Source: Daphnia carinata (lineage: Eukaryota; Arthropoda; Branchiopoda; Diplostraca; Daphniidae). Taken from it: DNA of 64,000 bases. Location of the stretch: positions 5,206,971-5,270,970 of the forward strand of contig NC_081333.1 in NCBI RefSeq assembly GCF_022539665.2, in the 5' to 3' direction. Positions within the stretch are counted from its first letter, which is position 1; each line of letters opens with the position of its first letter. Under the pieces are notes generated by a model that did not search any database, had not been told where the DNA came from, and saw nothing but the letters and a program-made list of their open reading frames with translations. The position numbers and the translations under genes are program-made. This document shows, piece after piece, positions 35,101-42,846 of the stretch.

Positions 35101-36177
35101 GCTAGCAATGGCGAAACTGAGAGATTTAATCGAACATTGACCACAATGTTGAGAAAGGAATTAAAAGATAGAGAACATGAGAATTGGGAAGATATGCTGG
35201 ATGATGTTTTATTTGCTTACCGTAGTTCTGTCCATTCTTCGACATGTGAAACCCCATATTATTTACTGCACGGTAGAGATCCTAATATACCTATTAACGA
35301 ATTCCTTGACGCTTCCCCAAAAACATTTATCTCCGCATCAGATTACGTAGGTAATTTAGCTGATCGCTTACGTTATAGTTTCCAACGCGTCCGTGAGGAG
35401 AGCGAAAAAGCAAGAAAACGTCAGAAGGAACAATATAATAAAAGAGCAAATGTAAAACAATATGTGGTAGGAGATAGGGTATTATTAGATATTAGAGTAG
35501 TCAAAGAGGGCGATAGTAGGAAATTTACCTCTAAATATAAAGGTCCTTATAGAATTGTAAAAGTATATTCCAATAATACAGTAGATATTGCTGATAATTC
35601 ATACATTTGTCAACGCACTCATGTTAACCGCCTAAAACCCCTGTACGAAACAATGTTATGGAAAGACGAACATTGTCCCCCTATCGAGACGCCTTCGAAG
35701 TTCGAGAATCGATTTCGTAAATCGATTTCCACCCAAACAATCGAAACTATGGAAAACATAGAGCGAAACGCGAGCGAATGGGAAAATATGGAATTGGAAC
35801 CTTTGGGAACAGTAAATGTGGGTACGGAAAGAAATGTTGAAAGTATGGATGCGGAAAGTGTGGAATTGGAAACTTTGGAATTGGAGGCAGCGGAATTGCA
35901 AATGGCCGCCACCCAAAACAATAAACATTCTCATATCGTCAGCGAAACCCAAGGAATATATACTTCAGACGATAATGAGTCAACTCATGTTGGTGCGTCC
36001 AATAAAACAAAGAACACCACAACAATTCACGGAAACAACGCAGCTGCGGTGATTAATCTTGAATCTGACGCCCGACAGGTGGCGCCTGCCATCAGTCAGC
36101 AAGAAATACTGCCACCCCAACATGCTACCGGACGCCCGCAAAGAAATCGAAAACTACCAATGCGTTATAGGAATTAG
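32131..36177 (+). CDS. Element C pol: protease, RT, RNase H, integrase
   Basis: The frame is entered by -1 shift at 32131-32137. Protease active site FDTGASKS is at about 32281-32304. RT has SPWASPVVLVEKKGG, FCVDYRKLNSI, AFGLCNAPATFQ and YLDDVIIF (about 33541). RNase H has LFTDACDYGIGAVLSQ and ISDHRPLQWL. Integrase has the zinc region (HDAPMGGHLAFYKTY, CQACEVC), the D-D-E core (IGMDFLGPIT, ILSDRGTNFTSKLF, NGETERFNRTLTTM) and a GPY/F-type module (KYKGPYRIVKVY, THVNRLKPLYE). About 200 C-terminal residues follow, rich in Glu, Met, Thr and Asn, with a basic end (GRPQRNRKLPMRYRN). No internal stop. About 1,350 residues, within the usual Gypsy pol range plus the extra tail. Confidence 0.92.
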   Translation, partial: GKPVTINCSFGSVDNEPQIKPRQVAKLTTITNESTPRIPLKIFQIPLQALFDTGASKSIIHERLFNKLPPRGQVICSQLDFDLYDVGEKKLHTLGGVILPVRYGETVFEQEFIVTNGVSEDCILGWDAIQKHGFRLDGEARSIYLARDEQGSAISEVPDMAVTTVKKTTLFRQTSTVIAAEMKDSFPYVPRNTAFIFTPAQDLPAGIYIEEFIGNVSEDGTYKILVENHSLHQIKIHRNTKLGVIEIIKHCIGKISLAKLEDNPKPVIEPILLTEVDSEFQEPLSKLLLDFHDLFASKDSELGNTNLIKHTIDTQGRGPIRQRPYRVTNNQRKLLDDKIQEMLDADVIRYSHSPWASPVVLVEKKGGEQRFCVDYRKLNSITKKDSFPMPRIDETLDKLYGKKFFTTLDLASGYWQIQIDDPAIEKTAFVVENNLYEFKRMAFGLCNAPATFQRLMNYVLRDVLGRKTLVYLDDVIIFSDTFDDHLRDIREIFELLRDANLKLKLKKCQFIKRSVNYLGHVISTDGIKPDPSKIDKIVNYKTSTSVDEIRSFLGLAGYYRRFIKDFGSIAKPLTRLTHKDLSRKPFYWGPEEQVAFEKLRNSLVTPPVLAYPNFNEKFILFTDACDYGIGAVLSQIQNGQEHPIAYSSRQLTKAESNYSTTEKEALAVVDAIKHFRHYLLDKPFEIISDHRPLQWLKEQKDNNGRLGRWAILLAATNYELKYRPGRVHQNADCLSRLKIASIQTVSNITLICEKQLNDELCIAIRNYLDNGELDQAFLQSKPDWVKEIEYFEVIDGTLYRHVLPSTDSKRNETNHQLVLPASLRHLVLKELHDAPMGGHLAFYKTYLKIKNHYYWPNMRKEIKEYCQACEVCIANTSSPYKALLHPHEIAKAPFQVIGMDFLGPITPASPNGNNYILVITDYFSRWVEAIALKDQTAQTTADCVYKTIIVRHGMPKAILSDRGTNFTSKLFRYFCKKLKIDQKLTTAYNPASNGETERFNRTLTTMLRKELKDREHENWEDMLDDVLFAYRSSVHSSTCETPYYLLHGRDPNIPINEFLDASPKTFISASDYVGNLADRLRYSFQRVREESEKARKRQKEQYNKRANVKQYVVGDRVLLDIRVVKEGDSRKFTSKYKGPYRIVKVYSNNTVDIADNSYICQRTHVNRLKPLYETMLWKDEHCPPIETPSKFENRFRKSISTQTIETMENIERNASEWENMELEPLGTVNVGTERNVESMDAESVELETLELEAAELQMAATQNNKHSHIVSETQGIYTSDDNESTHVGASNKTKNTTTIHGNNAAAVINLESDARQVAPAISQQEILPPQHATGRPQRNRKLPMRYRN

Positions 36178-36335
36178 AAGAGTACATTTTCGTCGAAACA
36201 AAATCAAAACGATCACATAACAACCGTCGTGTATTTAACAGCGAGACATTTCAAAGGGACTTCACAACGTTTTCGACACTTGTTGAGTAAAGTTCTCCTC
36301 AATTGTGCTCCACAATTTTAAAAAAATCCCGAAAA

Positions 36336-36770
36336 ATGGACCCGTGCGCTAACTCCGCTAACCAGCAATCCCAGGCAGCTTGCGAGTGGCTAAGTGCCGA
36401 CGAGCAAGCAGAGAAAGTGATGGCACCAATGGCTGCCATCCCCGTCTACGCCGATTGGACGCCCGTTCCGGACAAATCTAGCAACATCGTCAGCCAAACG
36501 CCTCAGTCCCCGGAGCTCGACGACATGGAAAAATGGGACATGGAACGTGACCGCTACGAGCGCCATATCGAGGAACGCACGGCTGCGTTCATCCGTCAAC
36601 TAAATACCAATCTTTACACCGAAGATTGGGAGGGAGCAGTCAACACCCTGAAAAAAATTCTGGATTTGGATCCAACAAAGCGCTACCCCCCTCTTTACAG
36701 CTTTTTGCCTGAGCAGTGGGACACTGGTCGTAAAAGACAGAGGCGCGACCCTATCACCATCCCACAATAA
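36336..36770 (+). CDS. Element C accessory ORF3
   Basis: 144 residues from ATG 36336. It is an acidic, Gln/Ala-containing N-terminal half, then a helical C-terminal half (ERHIEERTAAFIRQLNTNLY, EDWEGAVNTLKKILDLDP) and a basic end (GRKRQRRDP). The C-terminal module matches that of the 120-residue ORF at 38209-38571 (EEWSQATEVFASILDLDP), so the two are likely paralogues. Its position between integrase and env is where complex retroviruses keep accessory genes. No known family recognised. The basic tail could be a nuclear or RNA-binding signal. Confidence 0.55.
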   Translation: MDPCANSANQQSQAACEWLSADEQAEKVMAPMAAIPVYADWTPVPDKSSNIVSQTPQSPELDDMEKWDMERDRYERHIEERTAAFIRQLNTNLYTEDWEGAVNTLKKILDLDPTKRYPPLYSFLPEQWDTGRKRQRRDPITIPQ

Positions 36771-37100
36771 GAAAACGGAAAACAAAAAAGGATCAAGACC
36801 ACGAACAAGACATTTTTCTCTTTCCCCTTATTTACCCCTACCCCAGTAGAAACATGTGTTTATTCCCCATAGGCTAGGACTCTATCCAACAATTTTGTTT
36901 CCCCCTTCACATTATATTCTCTACAAAAGTAAATCGAATAAACACAGTAGGATGCATAGATCTTTCATTATATTACTATTTAAAACAAACTTTTAAATAA
37001 AGCGACGATCTAGAACAGGCGAATGAAAAAGGAAAAGGGAAATGTAGGAAAATAAAAAAATAAAAGCTAACATATCGATTTAGGGGTATTTCAAAAAACA

Positions 37101-37150
37101 GCCGAGGCAAGGATTGAACCAAAGACCCTCAAGTTTTCACAACTCTAATT
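37101..37150 (-). other. tRNA-like sequence 1 (partial)
   Basis: The reverse strand carries a B-box-like GGTTCAATCC (plus 37111-37120), preceded by a loop-like GAAAACTTGAGGGTC. The A-box side is weak. It is the least certain of the set. Confidence 0.35.
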
Positions 37151-37194
37151 TTAGAAAAAAAAGAAAATAGTTCATTTTAAGGTTTGCAATGAAG

Positions 37195-37262
37195 GCTGAG
37201 CCGAGACTCGAACCTGAGACTCCCGAGTGGTGGTCGAGGGCTGTGTCGCTATGGCGTCTAGA
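37195..37262 (-). other. tRNA-like sequence 2
   Basis: The reverse strand has a good T-loop/B-box core (GGTTCGAGTC), an anticodon-type stem CTCGA/TCGGG around a 7-nt loop, and the block ACTCGGGAGTCT shared with tRNA-like sequence 3. The acceptor stem does not pair well. Confidence 0.5.
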
Positions 37263-37640
37263 GATATATGTACACCCCATCTTATATATCAAAACAATCT
37301 CAGCCCAAACCAGAACCTTCAAATATCTAATAAAAAATTCAATCATAGCAAACTAGTTATAAATTCATCAGCTTCGCAACTCGTGAGGTACTTACAAAAT
37401 TTTTCGAGCTATGATCATAGCGCGGTTTGAACCTTCGAATTCTGAACCATATTCTAGGGCTATAACAACTATCCATATAGTTGTATAAATATAAATTTCA
37501 ATACTCAGCAACATTCGAAAATTTGAAACAGGATAATTAGAATTTTTAACATTTATTGTTAATCAACCCACAGAATAACAATTAAGAATTAGCTACCCTC
37601 AGCAACTCAAGTGGAATCTACCAGTTAAATTCTAAGTCAA

Positions 37641-37710
37641 GGTCACGGCGTGATTCGAACTTAAGACTCCCGAGTCGAAGTCAGAAGCTCTAACGTTATG
37701 CCACGTAGCC
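37641..37710 (-). other. tRNA-like sequence 3, Arg(UCG)-like
   Basis: 70 nt on the reverse strand from GGCTACG to CGTGACC. The ends pair in six of seven positions including one wobble. An A-box-like TGGCATAACGTTAGAGC is present. The anticodon stem TCTGA/TCGGG encloses a loop CTTCGAC with anticodon TCG, and a T-loop TTCGAAT is at the right spacing, but the T stem is not complementary. It looks like a decayed or altered tRNA-Arg. Confidence 0.55.
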
Positions 37711-37856
37711 AACGCCTATACCCCGAATCCCTCTCAAGTTGAGATACCCAATTTACGCCTAATCAACCCTATTCACGTGTAGAAGCACTATACTTCGTCA
37801 TTTCTTCTTTCACTTTTCCTTCTTTCTCTATAACCATTTAATAAACAGTAGTGAAT

Positions 37857-37864
<8 letters not shown>

Positions 37865-37891
<27 letters not shown>
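37865..37891 (+). repeat. Internal A27 tract preceded by AATAAA
   Basis: A pure run of 27 A lies 24 bases after TTTAATAAACAG. A polyadenylated end in the middle of an LTR element suggests an inserted cDNA 3' end or slippage growth. Confidence 0.7.
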
Positions 37892-37894
<3 letters not shown>

Positions 37895-38110
37895 ATGAAA
37901 GAAAAACGAACCATGTGCGCCCTTGGAAGAATGCTACTCGACCCTACACAGCAATAAATAATTCCCCTCATGACAACGGCAGCGAAAACTGACACCTGCT
38001 AAAACAATCGAGGGCCACCTCGAGGGACTTAGTGTTGAACTCGAACTTTTGAAAAAAAAACATAGATGTGAAGAAGTGGTAACCTACAAGTGGAAGGTTT
38101 GACCATATAA

Positions 38111-38183
38111 GTCAACGCGGTTCGAACGCTGAGCCTCCACTCTCAATTCATCACTGGAGATCAACAGCACTACCAAAGCTACC
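38111..38183 (-). other. tRNA-like sequence 4
   Basis: The reverse strand has an A-box-like TAGCTTTGGTAGTGCTG (plus 38164-38180) and a B-box-like CGTTCGAACCG (plus about 38117-38128). Between them, CTCCA/TGGAG could form an anticodon stem with an enlarged loop. It ends about 25 nt before the ORF4 start codon. Confidence 0.45.
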
Positions 38184-38208
38184 AAGAGAACCACTGCTAT
38201 TCTACACG

Positions 38209-38571
38209 ATGGCCGAAAATCACTCTCGTCAAACGGGGATGCCTCCTTGGAAACGAATCTGTCACGGTCTTACCGCTGAACGATCCTTCATAGTGGCGGA
38301 AGCTACTAGCACCTCTTCAACAGTGGAAGAGAAGGACCGGGCCATGCGGGAAGCCCTAGACCACCGGCGCCCATCCGGATCAGGGCTGAGAAACTTCCAG
38401 CACCATCTCCAAAATCGGTGGAGAATCGCCAGGCTGACGAGAGCTCGCACGGAGGAACTCGTTCAACTCCTCGAACGTGAAGAATGGAGCCAGGCAACCG
38501 AAGTATTTGCTTCAATCCTGGATCTGGACCCGGAAAACCGCCGTCCCATTCCGCCGCCGGAAGAAAATTGA
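38209..38571 (+). CDS. Element C accessory ORF4
   Basis: 120 residues from ATG 38209. The N-terminal half is Ser/Glu-rich and basic. The C-terminal half (ARTEELVQLLEREEWSQATE, VFASILDLDPENRRP) aligns with the end of ORF3 and shares the W-(x)2-A-(x)7-ILDLDP core. Its third positions look GC-richer than the AT-rich non-coding sequence around it, which supports real coding use. There is no known family, signal peptide or membrane span. The two related ORFs 1.5 kb apart, each preceded by tRNA-like sequences, suggest duplication of a cassette within the element. Confidence 0.5.
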   Translation: MAENHSRQTGMPPWKRICHGLTAERSFIVAEATSTSSTVEEKDRAMREALDHRRPSGSGLRNFQHHLQNRWRIARLTRARTEELVQLLEREEWSQATEVFASILDLDPENRRPIPPPEEN

Positions 38572-39849
38572 ATTTTGTCTTCCCTTGTAACCCCAATCCC
38601 GAATGTATCTGTATGCTGTCATATGTTTCCTAACAAAAAAAATACACCCAGCTACCAACAATACTCGCCCCACTTGATTTTAAATAAATATGTCACGATC
38701 CATAAGATTTCCATCCAAAAGACAACAAGTAAAAGAGAAAAAAAAAGAGGGCCCTCCCTATAGCGGCGCATGGGAAAGATATTCTCATGCGTTCGACTTT
38801 ACTATACAAATTAGAATTCTCTGAAACTCCCCCCTAAATTTTCTTTTTCTTCTTCTCCTTTTCTTCTTTTAACTTCTCGTCTCTCTCATTTCATGCAGTT
38901 CTTCCCTGCCCCTTTGGTCCTTCTAAACAAAACAATAGACATAAGCTCCCAAAATTTTATCTTCCGCCTATTTTTCCCCAACTCCGTGTGTCTGGGACAA
39001 ATTTCCCTTGTCTCGCACGAGCCGCTTCTCTTTCTTCCCCATATGTTTCATTCCCTTTAGCGCCCTTTTACTTCTTTCCCCATACCATTTCTCATGCGTT
39101 GGACTTAGGAAATAAAAGTTAGCTTTCGCGTCGTTTTATTTACCATAAAGAATGAAGTATAACCTTTTTCGTAGGTTAGAACCCTCATTAATGGATGAGT
39201 TATCTAGTCCTACTGAGGATTCGAACCTCAGACCCACAGCATCACAGCCGAACGCTCTACCTTTTGAGCTATTAGCATCTGTGTTACGCCTTACGTTGAG
39301 CTTAGGAAAAATGCACCCTCCAAGCCCCCCAAGCGCGCCCTTTTTTTTTTTTTCTCTTCCCTTGCTCGTGTTTCACTTGCCTTGTACCCTATCCGTATGC
39401 GCCTTTGTGTCACTCTAAAGAAAATTGACCTGTGTTTTTCCCCGTCGTTACAATTATATCATGCATTTTCTTCTTCTCCTGTCTAATCGATGCATTGTTT
39501 CCCGAATTTTTCTTTTGCATCATTGAGATTATTCTTTCTTCTTCCCAATGACACCAGTCACCGCATAAAAATACTTACTCTTATATTAGATACATAATGT
39601 TTTTCCGTGCACTACATGCGTATTTTTGCTCGCTAGCGACCATCGGCAACTGTTTACGGGCCGACGGAAGATCGTTGACCTTTTTAATTGCCGTCATATA
39701 TACCTTCTGCTTTTGCTTTTATTTTACCTTCTTTATATATTACTCATTTAGTTTTAAGAAACCCACATGATGTTGTATTATGCTTTTATCTATACCTTCC
39801 ACTGTTGATGTTGATTGTAATGATTATTATATGTTGCCCTCTATAGAAA
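38572..39849 (+). other. Element C non-coding interval before env
   Basis: Pyrimidine-rich sequence (TTCTT runs, 38830-39110) with no open frame of note. It contains tRNA-like sequence 5. It may include the env splice acceptor; several AG sites follow polypyrimidine runs. Confidence 0.5.
39207..39281 (-). other. tRNA-like sequence 5
   Basis: The best promoter boxes of the set. The reverse strand has TAGCTCAAAAGGTAGAGC (D arm GCTC/GAGC) and an exact B-box consensus GGTTCGAATCC inside a perfect T stem TGAGG/CCTCA. The acceptor stem and anticodon arm are degenerate. Confidence 0.6.
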
Positions 39850-41547
39850 ATGTCGCTGATTCCATTCATACTGTTGCTATGTCTTTACGGGCTACACCCG
39901 CAGGCATTTCAAACAACCGTATGCGATTGTTCCGAACCATTAAAGACGGGAATACTCCAATTTTCCGACGACAATTGCCAAGCGATTGCGCCCGATAATA
40001 AGGCCGTGAAAGTGAAATATGCGATTTATAGTGAAGACCGTGCCGCGGCTAAATTTCCTGGATATATTTGCGCAAGATGGAAGAATATACGGCGCATAAC
40101 AATGAATTTTTTCGGTCAACTAGTGATTGTGCCGGATAAAATTTCGATTGACACTTCACCCGCCGAGTGCAATGAAATGATTAACCAAAAACGATGTGAC
40201 GAAAATCGAATGATTTTTTCAGACGATAAATTTATATTTGATCGTGAACCTGACATTTTCGGATATTGGCTACAGACAATTGATTCTGAAATTATAAACT
40301 GTGTTTTGGAGAAAGTGCAACTTTTTCAACTGCACGAAGACGCCGATTTTACAACACCAATCGGAACAGCTTCCGCCACGACTGGAAATTTATCACACAA
40401 TCACTTAACATTAATTTGGGACAAAACCTATACACAAAAGACTAAACCGAAAACCCGACTAGTGGAAGATGGGATAGGTACACTGGTTCGTCTACCGGGC
40501 GACGAAATAATTTTCAGGCTACAAGATGACGCCAGACAACTTGATTTTCATTTGACACCTACAACACGCTGTGCCTCCCTACAAAACGAATGCACCAATA
40601 GAACTTCGTCGTTCGAGATCATCGGCCAATCGAAACTCACCGTTTCGGCGGCGGCCATCATGGAAAATTTACCAACCACTTTGGAGACTCCGGCGCCATC
40701 TACCGATGAAAATTTAAACGTACCCGCGAATATACAATATATTCGAGACCAACTTACTGATCATGAAAATGAATTAGCAAGACAAATTCGACTAATGCAA
40801 TGTGAAGCTCGCAAGGCCAAACACGAAAGGGCCGTTACAACGGCTCAATATAACGGATGGTTAGCAGCTTCACAGTTAAATTTACCACAATGCACGAAAT
40901 TACAAGCCTTTGGAAAAACGGTTGTATTAATTCAATGTAAAACTTTAAATGTTACATTTGAGACTATACTGACATCTTGCGGACCGCAGCCGAAATTTCA
41001 AAATTACACCATTAATCTCGATGGATGGGAACTTGTTAAATATTCCCCTTGTTATTGGACTAACGGTTTCGTTAATTTTAACGACAAACCTTACGCCTTC
41101 CGTAACGACACATGGAAACCAATCGAAGCAAACATTGTGTTACCGGAACAAACACTTGCACATTCTTTTCGGTATGAAAATGTCGAGTTTCTCGACTACG
41201 ACCATCGAAGCAACCCGGCATATACTGACAATATGCTAAATCATATGAACATTATGGCCGATATAGCCGCCGCGATTAATGAACATCCTGCACCTGAATT
41301 TGCCTTACACCACAAATACAGTGCGTCGACCGTCTTAATGACATCAGCCAGTGTCGGAACTTATACATCTTGGTGGGACACCATCACGAATTATTTCTTC
41401 ATCGGCATTTTATGTCTTTTGGTGCTTATCTTCTTGCGCATTTGCTATGCCTGCGGTCTTTTTACCCTCATCTGGGCTGTCTGCTGTCGCCCTTCCGATG
41501 ATCCAAGACCTGCGGCTCCCGAATCGATTCCGATGCATCAACTCTGA
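39850..41547 (+). CDS. Element C envelope-like glycoprotein
   Basis: 565 residues. A hydrophobic N-terminal signal (residues 1-19, LIPFILLLCLYGLHP) is followed by a Cys-containing ectodomain starting TVCDC. Several N-x-S/T sites occur, with a conserved-looking CGPQPKF...DGWELVKYSPCYW segment (residues about 375-410). A C-terminal membrane anchor (about 517-545, FFIGILCLLVLIFLRICYAC) and a short tail follow. It lacks the multibasic site and Gly-rich fusion peptide of the envs of A and B. It is clearly related to the env of D (matching CDC, C..QP and DGW...C[FY]W blocks). The general pattern recalls glycoproteins of jingchuvirus-type negative-strand viruses, but that link is from memory and tentative. 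Confidence 0.75.
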   Translation: MSLIPFILLLCLYGLHPQAFQTTVCDCSEPLKTGILQFSDDNCQAIAPDNKAVKVKYAIYSEDRAAAKFPGYICARWKNIRRITMNFFGQLVIVPDKISIDTSPAECNEMINQKRCDENRMIFSDDKFIFDREPDIFGYWLQTIDSEIINCVLEKVQLFQLHEDADFTTPIGTASATTGNLSHNHLTLIWDKTYTQKTKPKTRLVEDGIGTLVRLPGDEIIFRLQDDARQLDFHLTPTTRCASLQNECTNRTSSFEIIGQSKLTVSAAAIMENLPTTLETPAPSTDENLNVPANIQYIRDQLTDHENELARQIRLMQCEARKAKHERAVTTAQYNGWLAASQLNLPQCTKLQAFGKTVVLIQCKTLNVTFETILTSCGPQPKFQNYTINLDGWELVKYSPCYWTNGFVNFNDKPYAFRNDTWKPIEANIVLPEQTLAHSFRYENVEFLDYDHRSNPAYTDNMLNHMNIMADIAAAINEHPAPEFALHHKYSASTVLMTSASVGTYTSWWDTITNYFFIGILCLLVLIFLRICYACGLFTLIWAVCCRPSDDPRPAAPESIPMHQL

Positions 41548-41580
41548 TTACGGGACGTAATCTCACGCCGCCGGGAGTGA

Positions 41581-42306
41581 TGTAACGAAGCCGAATATAT
41601 CTTACTTTAACTTTTCTCGCTTTTGCTTCAGTAGTAAATACAAGTCTGGGCACGACAATTGCAACACTATACGCAGTACAGCTGACCTAGATGAACACCT
41701 GCAAGCTGATTCACGCAGACGATACGTCACCAATATCACACCATATTGAACGCGTCCTTTTGATTGGTTAACCGCGTGAAGCCTACAAGCTCCTCCCAAT
41801 CACGCCACTTTGCAATATGCAAAGTTCCGTGGTTAACCCAGCATCTGAGGAAGATCAGACAAGTTGTTGCAGCCGTGCCGAGTAGTTGCCCTAAGTCATT
41901 TTTCCTTGCTTATTTGAGTAGTATTGTGCCTTAATTAATGTTTCAGTAACCAAACCTTTTGAGTAGAAAACTCGTTCTCGTCTTGAGTCTTCTCAGACGT
42001 TCTGTGCCAATTCTTGCGTTCCAAACTCTGTCTGTGTGGAAGCTGAATTCCAAGCTCGTCTTGTGTCATTTTATCTTCCATTCTTGCACTCGTGAGTTCA
42101 CGGTAAGACCCTGTTTAATTGTTCCCTCTTTTAACTTGTTTTCTGAATGTTTCTTCTCGTCTTTTGTTCTCTTGTCTTTTTATTTCTTATGTCTTAGCTT
42201 ATAATAAACACAGACGTCATTGTGGGTAAAACGCCTCGAGTTCGATTTACATTTATTGTCTTAATTTCGGTAAAGTCCATCTTCCCACACGGGAAGATGC
42301 TTTACA
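41581..42306 (+). repeat. Element C 3' LTR
   Basis: 726 bp, matches 28589-29314; followed by the target duplicate ATAG. The bases just upstream (GCCGCCGGGAGTGA) form only a weak purine tract. Confidence 0.95.
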
Positions 42307-42410
42307 ATAGTTTTTGATGAATTTTGGACGATCACGGGTTTTTCCCCAATGTTTGATTATGCCCTTGATTTCCTTTTAATAATTATTAGTACAGTCGGGT
42401 CGCCTGTCTT

Positions 42411-42424
42411 GAAGAAGGGGGACC
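42411..42424 (+). promoter_or_regulatory. Element A polypurine tract
   Basis: GAAGAAGGGGGACC immediately precedes the TG of the LTR, so this LTR is the 3' LTR of element A. Confidence 0.75.
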
Positions 42425-42805
42425 TGTCGCGAGGAAAAATAGTGACGTTGACGTCATTTCTGAAAATTGCATAACAAACCACAATCAGATAAGCGTACAA
42501 TGCCGCTTCTCTTGAAAAGAAGTTGCGACATGCAAATCATCTGTTAGAAATTAACCATTCCTTGAATTTATGTAACCATAGAGATGGGGCGTATACCTTT
42601 AACGAGGAGTATAAAAGCCCACACACTTTTAGCCCTAGTGCAGTGCTGAAGTCCTTAAGTTCTTCTCAAGTCCTCAAGTGAGTTCTCTTCACGTTCCCGT
42701 ATTTCAGTTAAGTAAAGTGTAGTTATTCGACCTTTCTGTTATGATTTGTATTTTCCCCTTTTAAATTCAATACAATTTATTAACGAAATAAAGTCCAGTG
42801 CGACA
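42425..42805 (+). repeat. Element A 3' LTR
   Basis: 381 bp, TGTCGCGAGG...CAGTGCGACA. A promoter-like TATAAAAG lies at 42610-42617 and AATAAA at 42787-42792. The 5' partner is absent from the window. The shared end sequences tie it to the LTRs of element B. Confidence 0.85.
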
Positions 42806-42846
42806 ATATTCCACTCCTCCCAGACCGTTCGTCATATAGTAACTAC

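Larger units (their letters stand above)
28589..42306 (+). mobile_element. Element C: young env-bearing Gypsy with accessory block
   Basis: 13.7 kb between two 726-bp LTRs (28589-29314, 41581-42306) in which I saw no differences. The target duplicate ATAG is at 28585-28588 and 42307-42310. Order: tRNA-Leu-type primer site, gag, protease-RT-RNase H-integrase, a 3.7-kb accessory block with two related ORFs and five antisense tRNA-like sequences, env, LTR. It is unusually long for a Gypsy element. Pol and env frames are intact, so it is the best candidate for recent activity in the window. Confidence 0.93.
14577..42805 (+). mobile_element. Element A: 5'-truncated Gypsy with F-type env, split by elements B and C
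   Basis: The pieces are 14577-18985, 26808-28588 and 42307-42805. The order gag zinc knuckle, protease, RT, RNase H, integrase, env, 3' UTR, polypurine tract (42411-42424) and 3' LTR is kept across the two insertions. Each insertion is flanked by a 4-bp target duplication. The 5' LTR and most of gag are missing. Several frameshifts and stops show it is dead. Its pol and env are closely similar to those of element B, so both belong to one lineage, and their LTRs share TGTCG...GCGACA ends. Confidence 0.85.

Noticed and set aside
37227-37430. 67-codon ORF over the tRNA-like region of element C
   Set aside because: Overlaps an antisense tRNA-like sequence and lacks protein-like features.
37195-39281. 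Functional tRNA genes
   Set aside because: Pol III box cores are good, but acceptor or T stems are mismatched in every copy, so only tRNA-like status can be supported.
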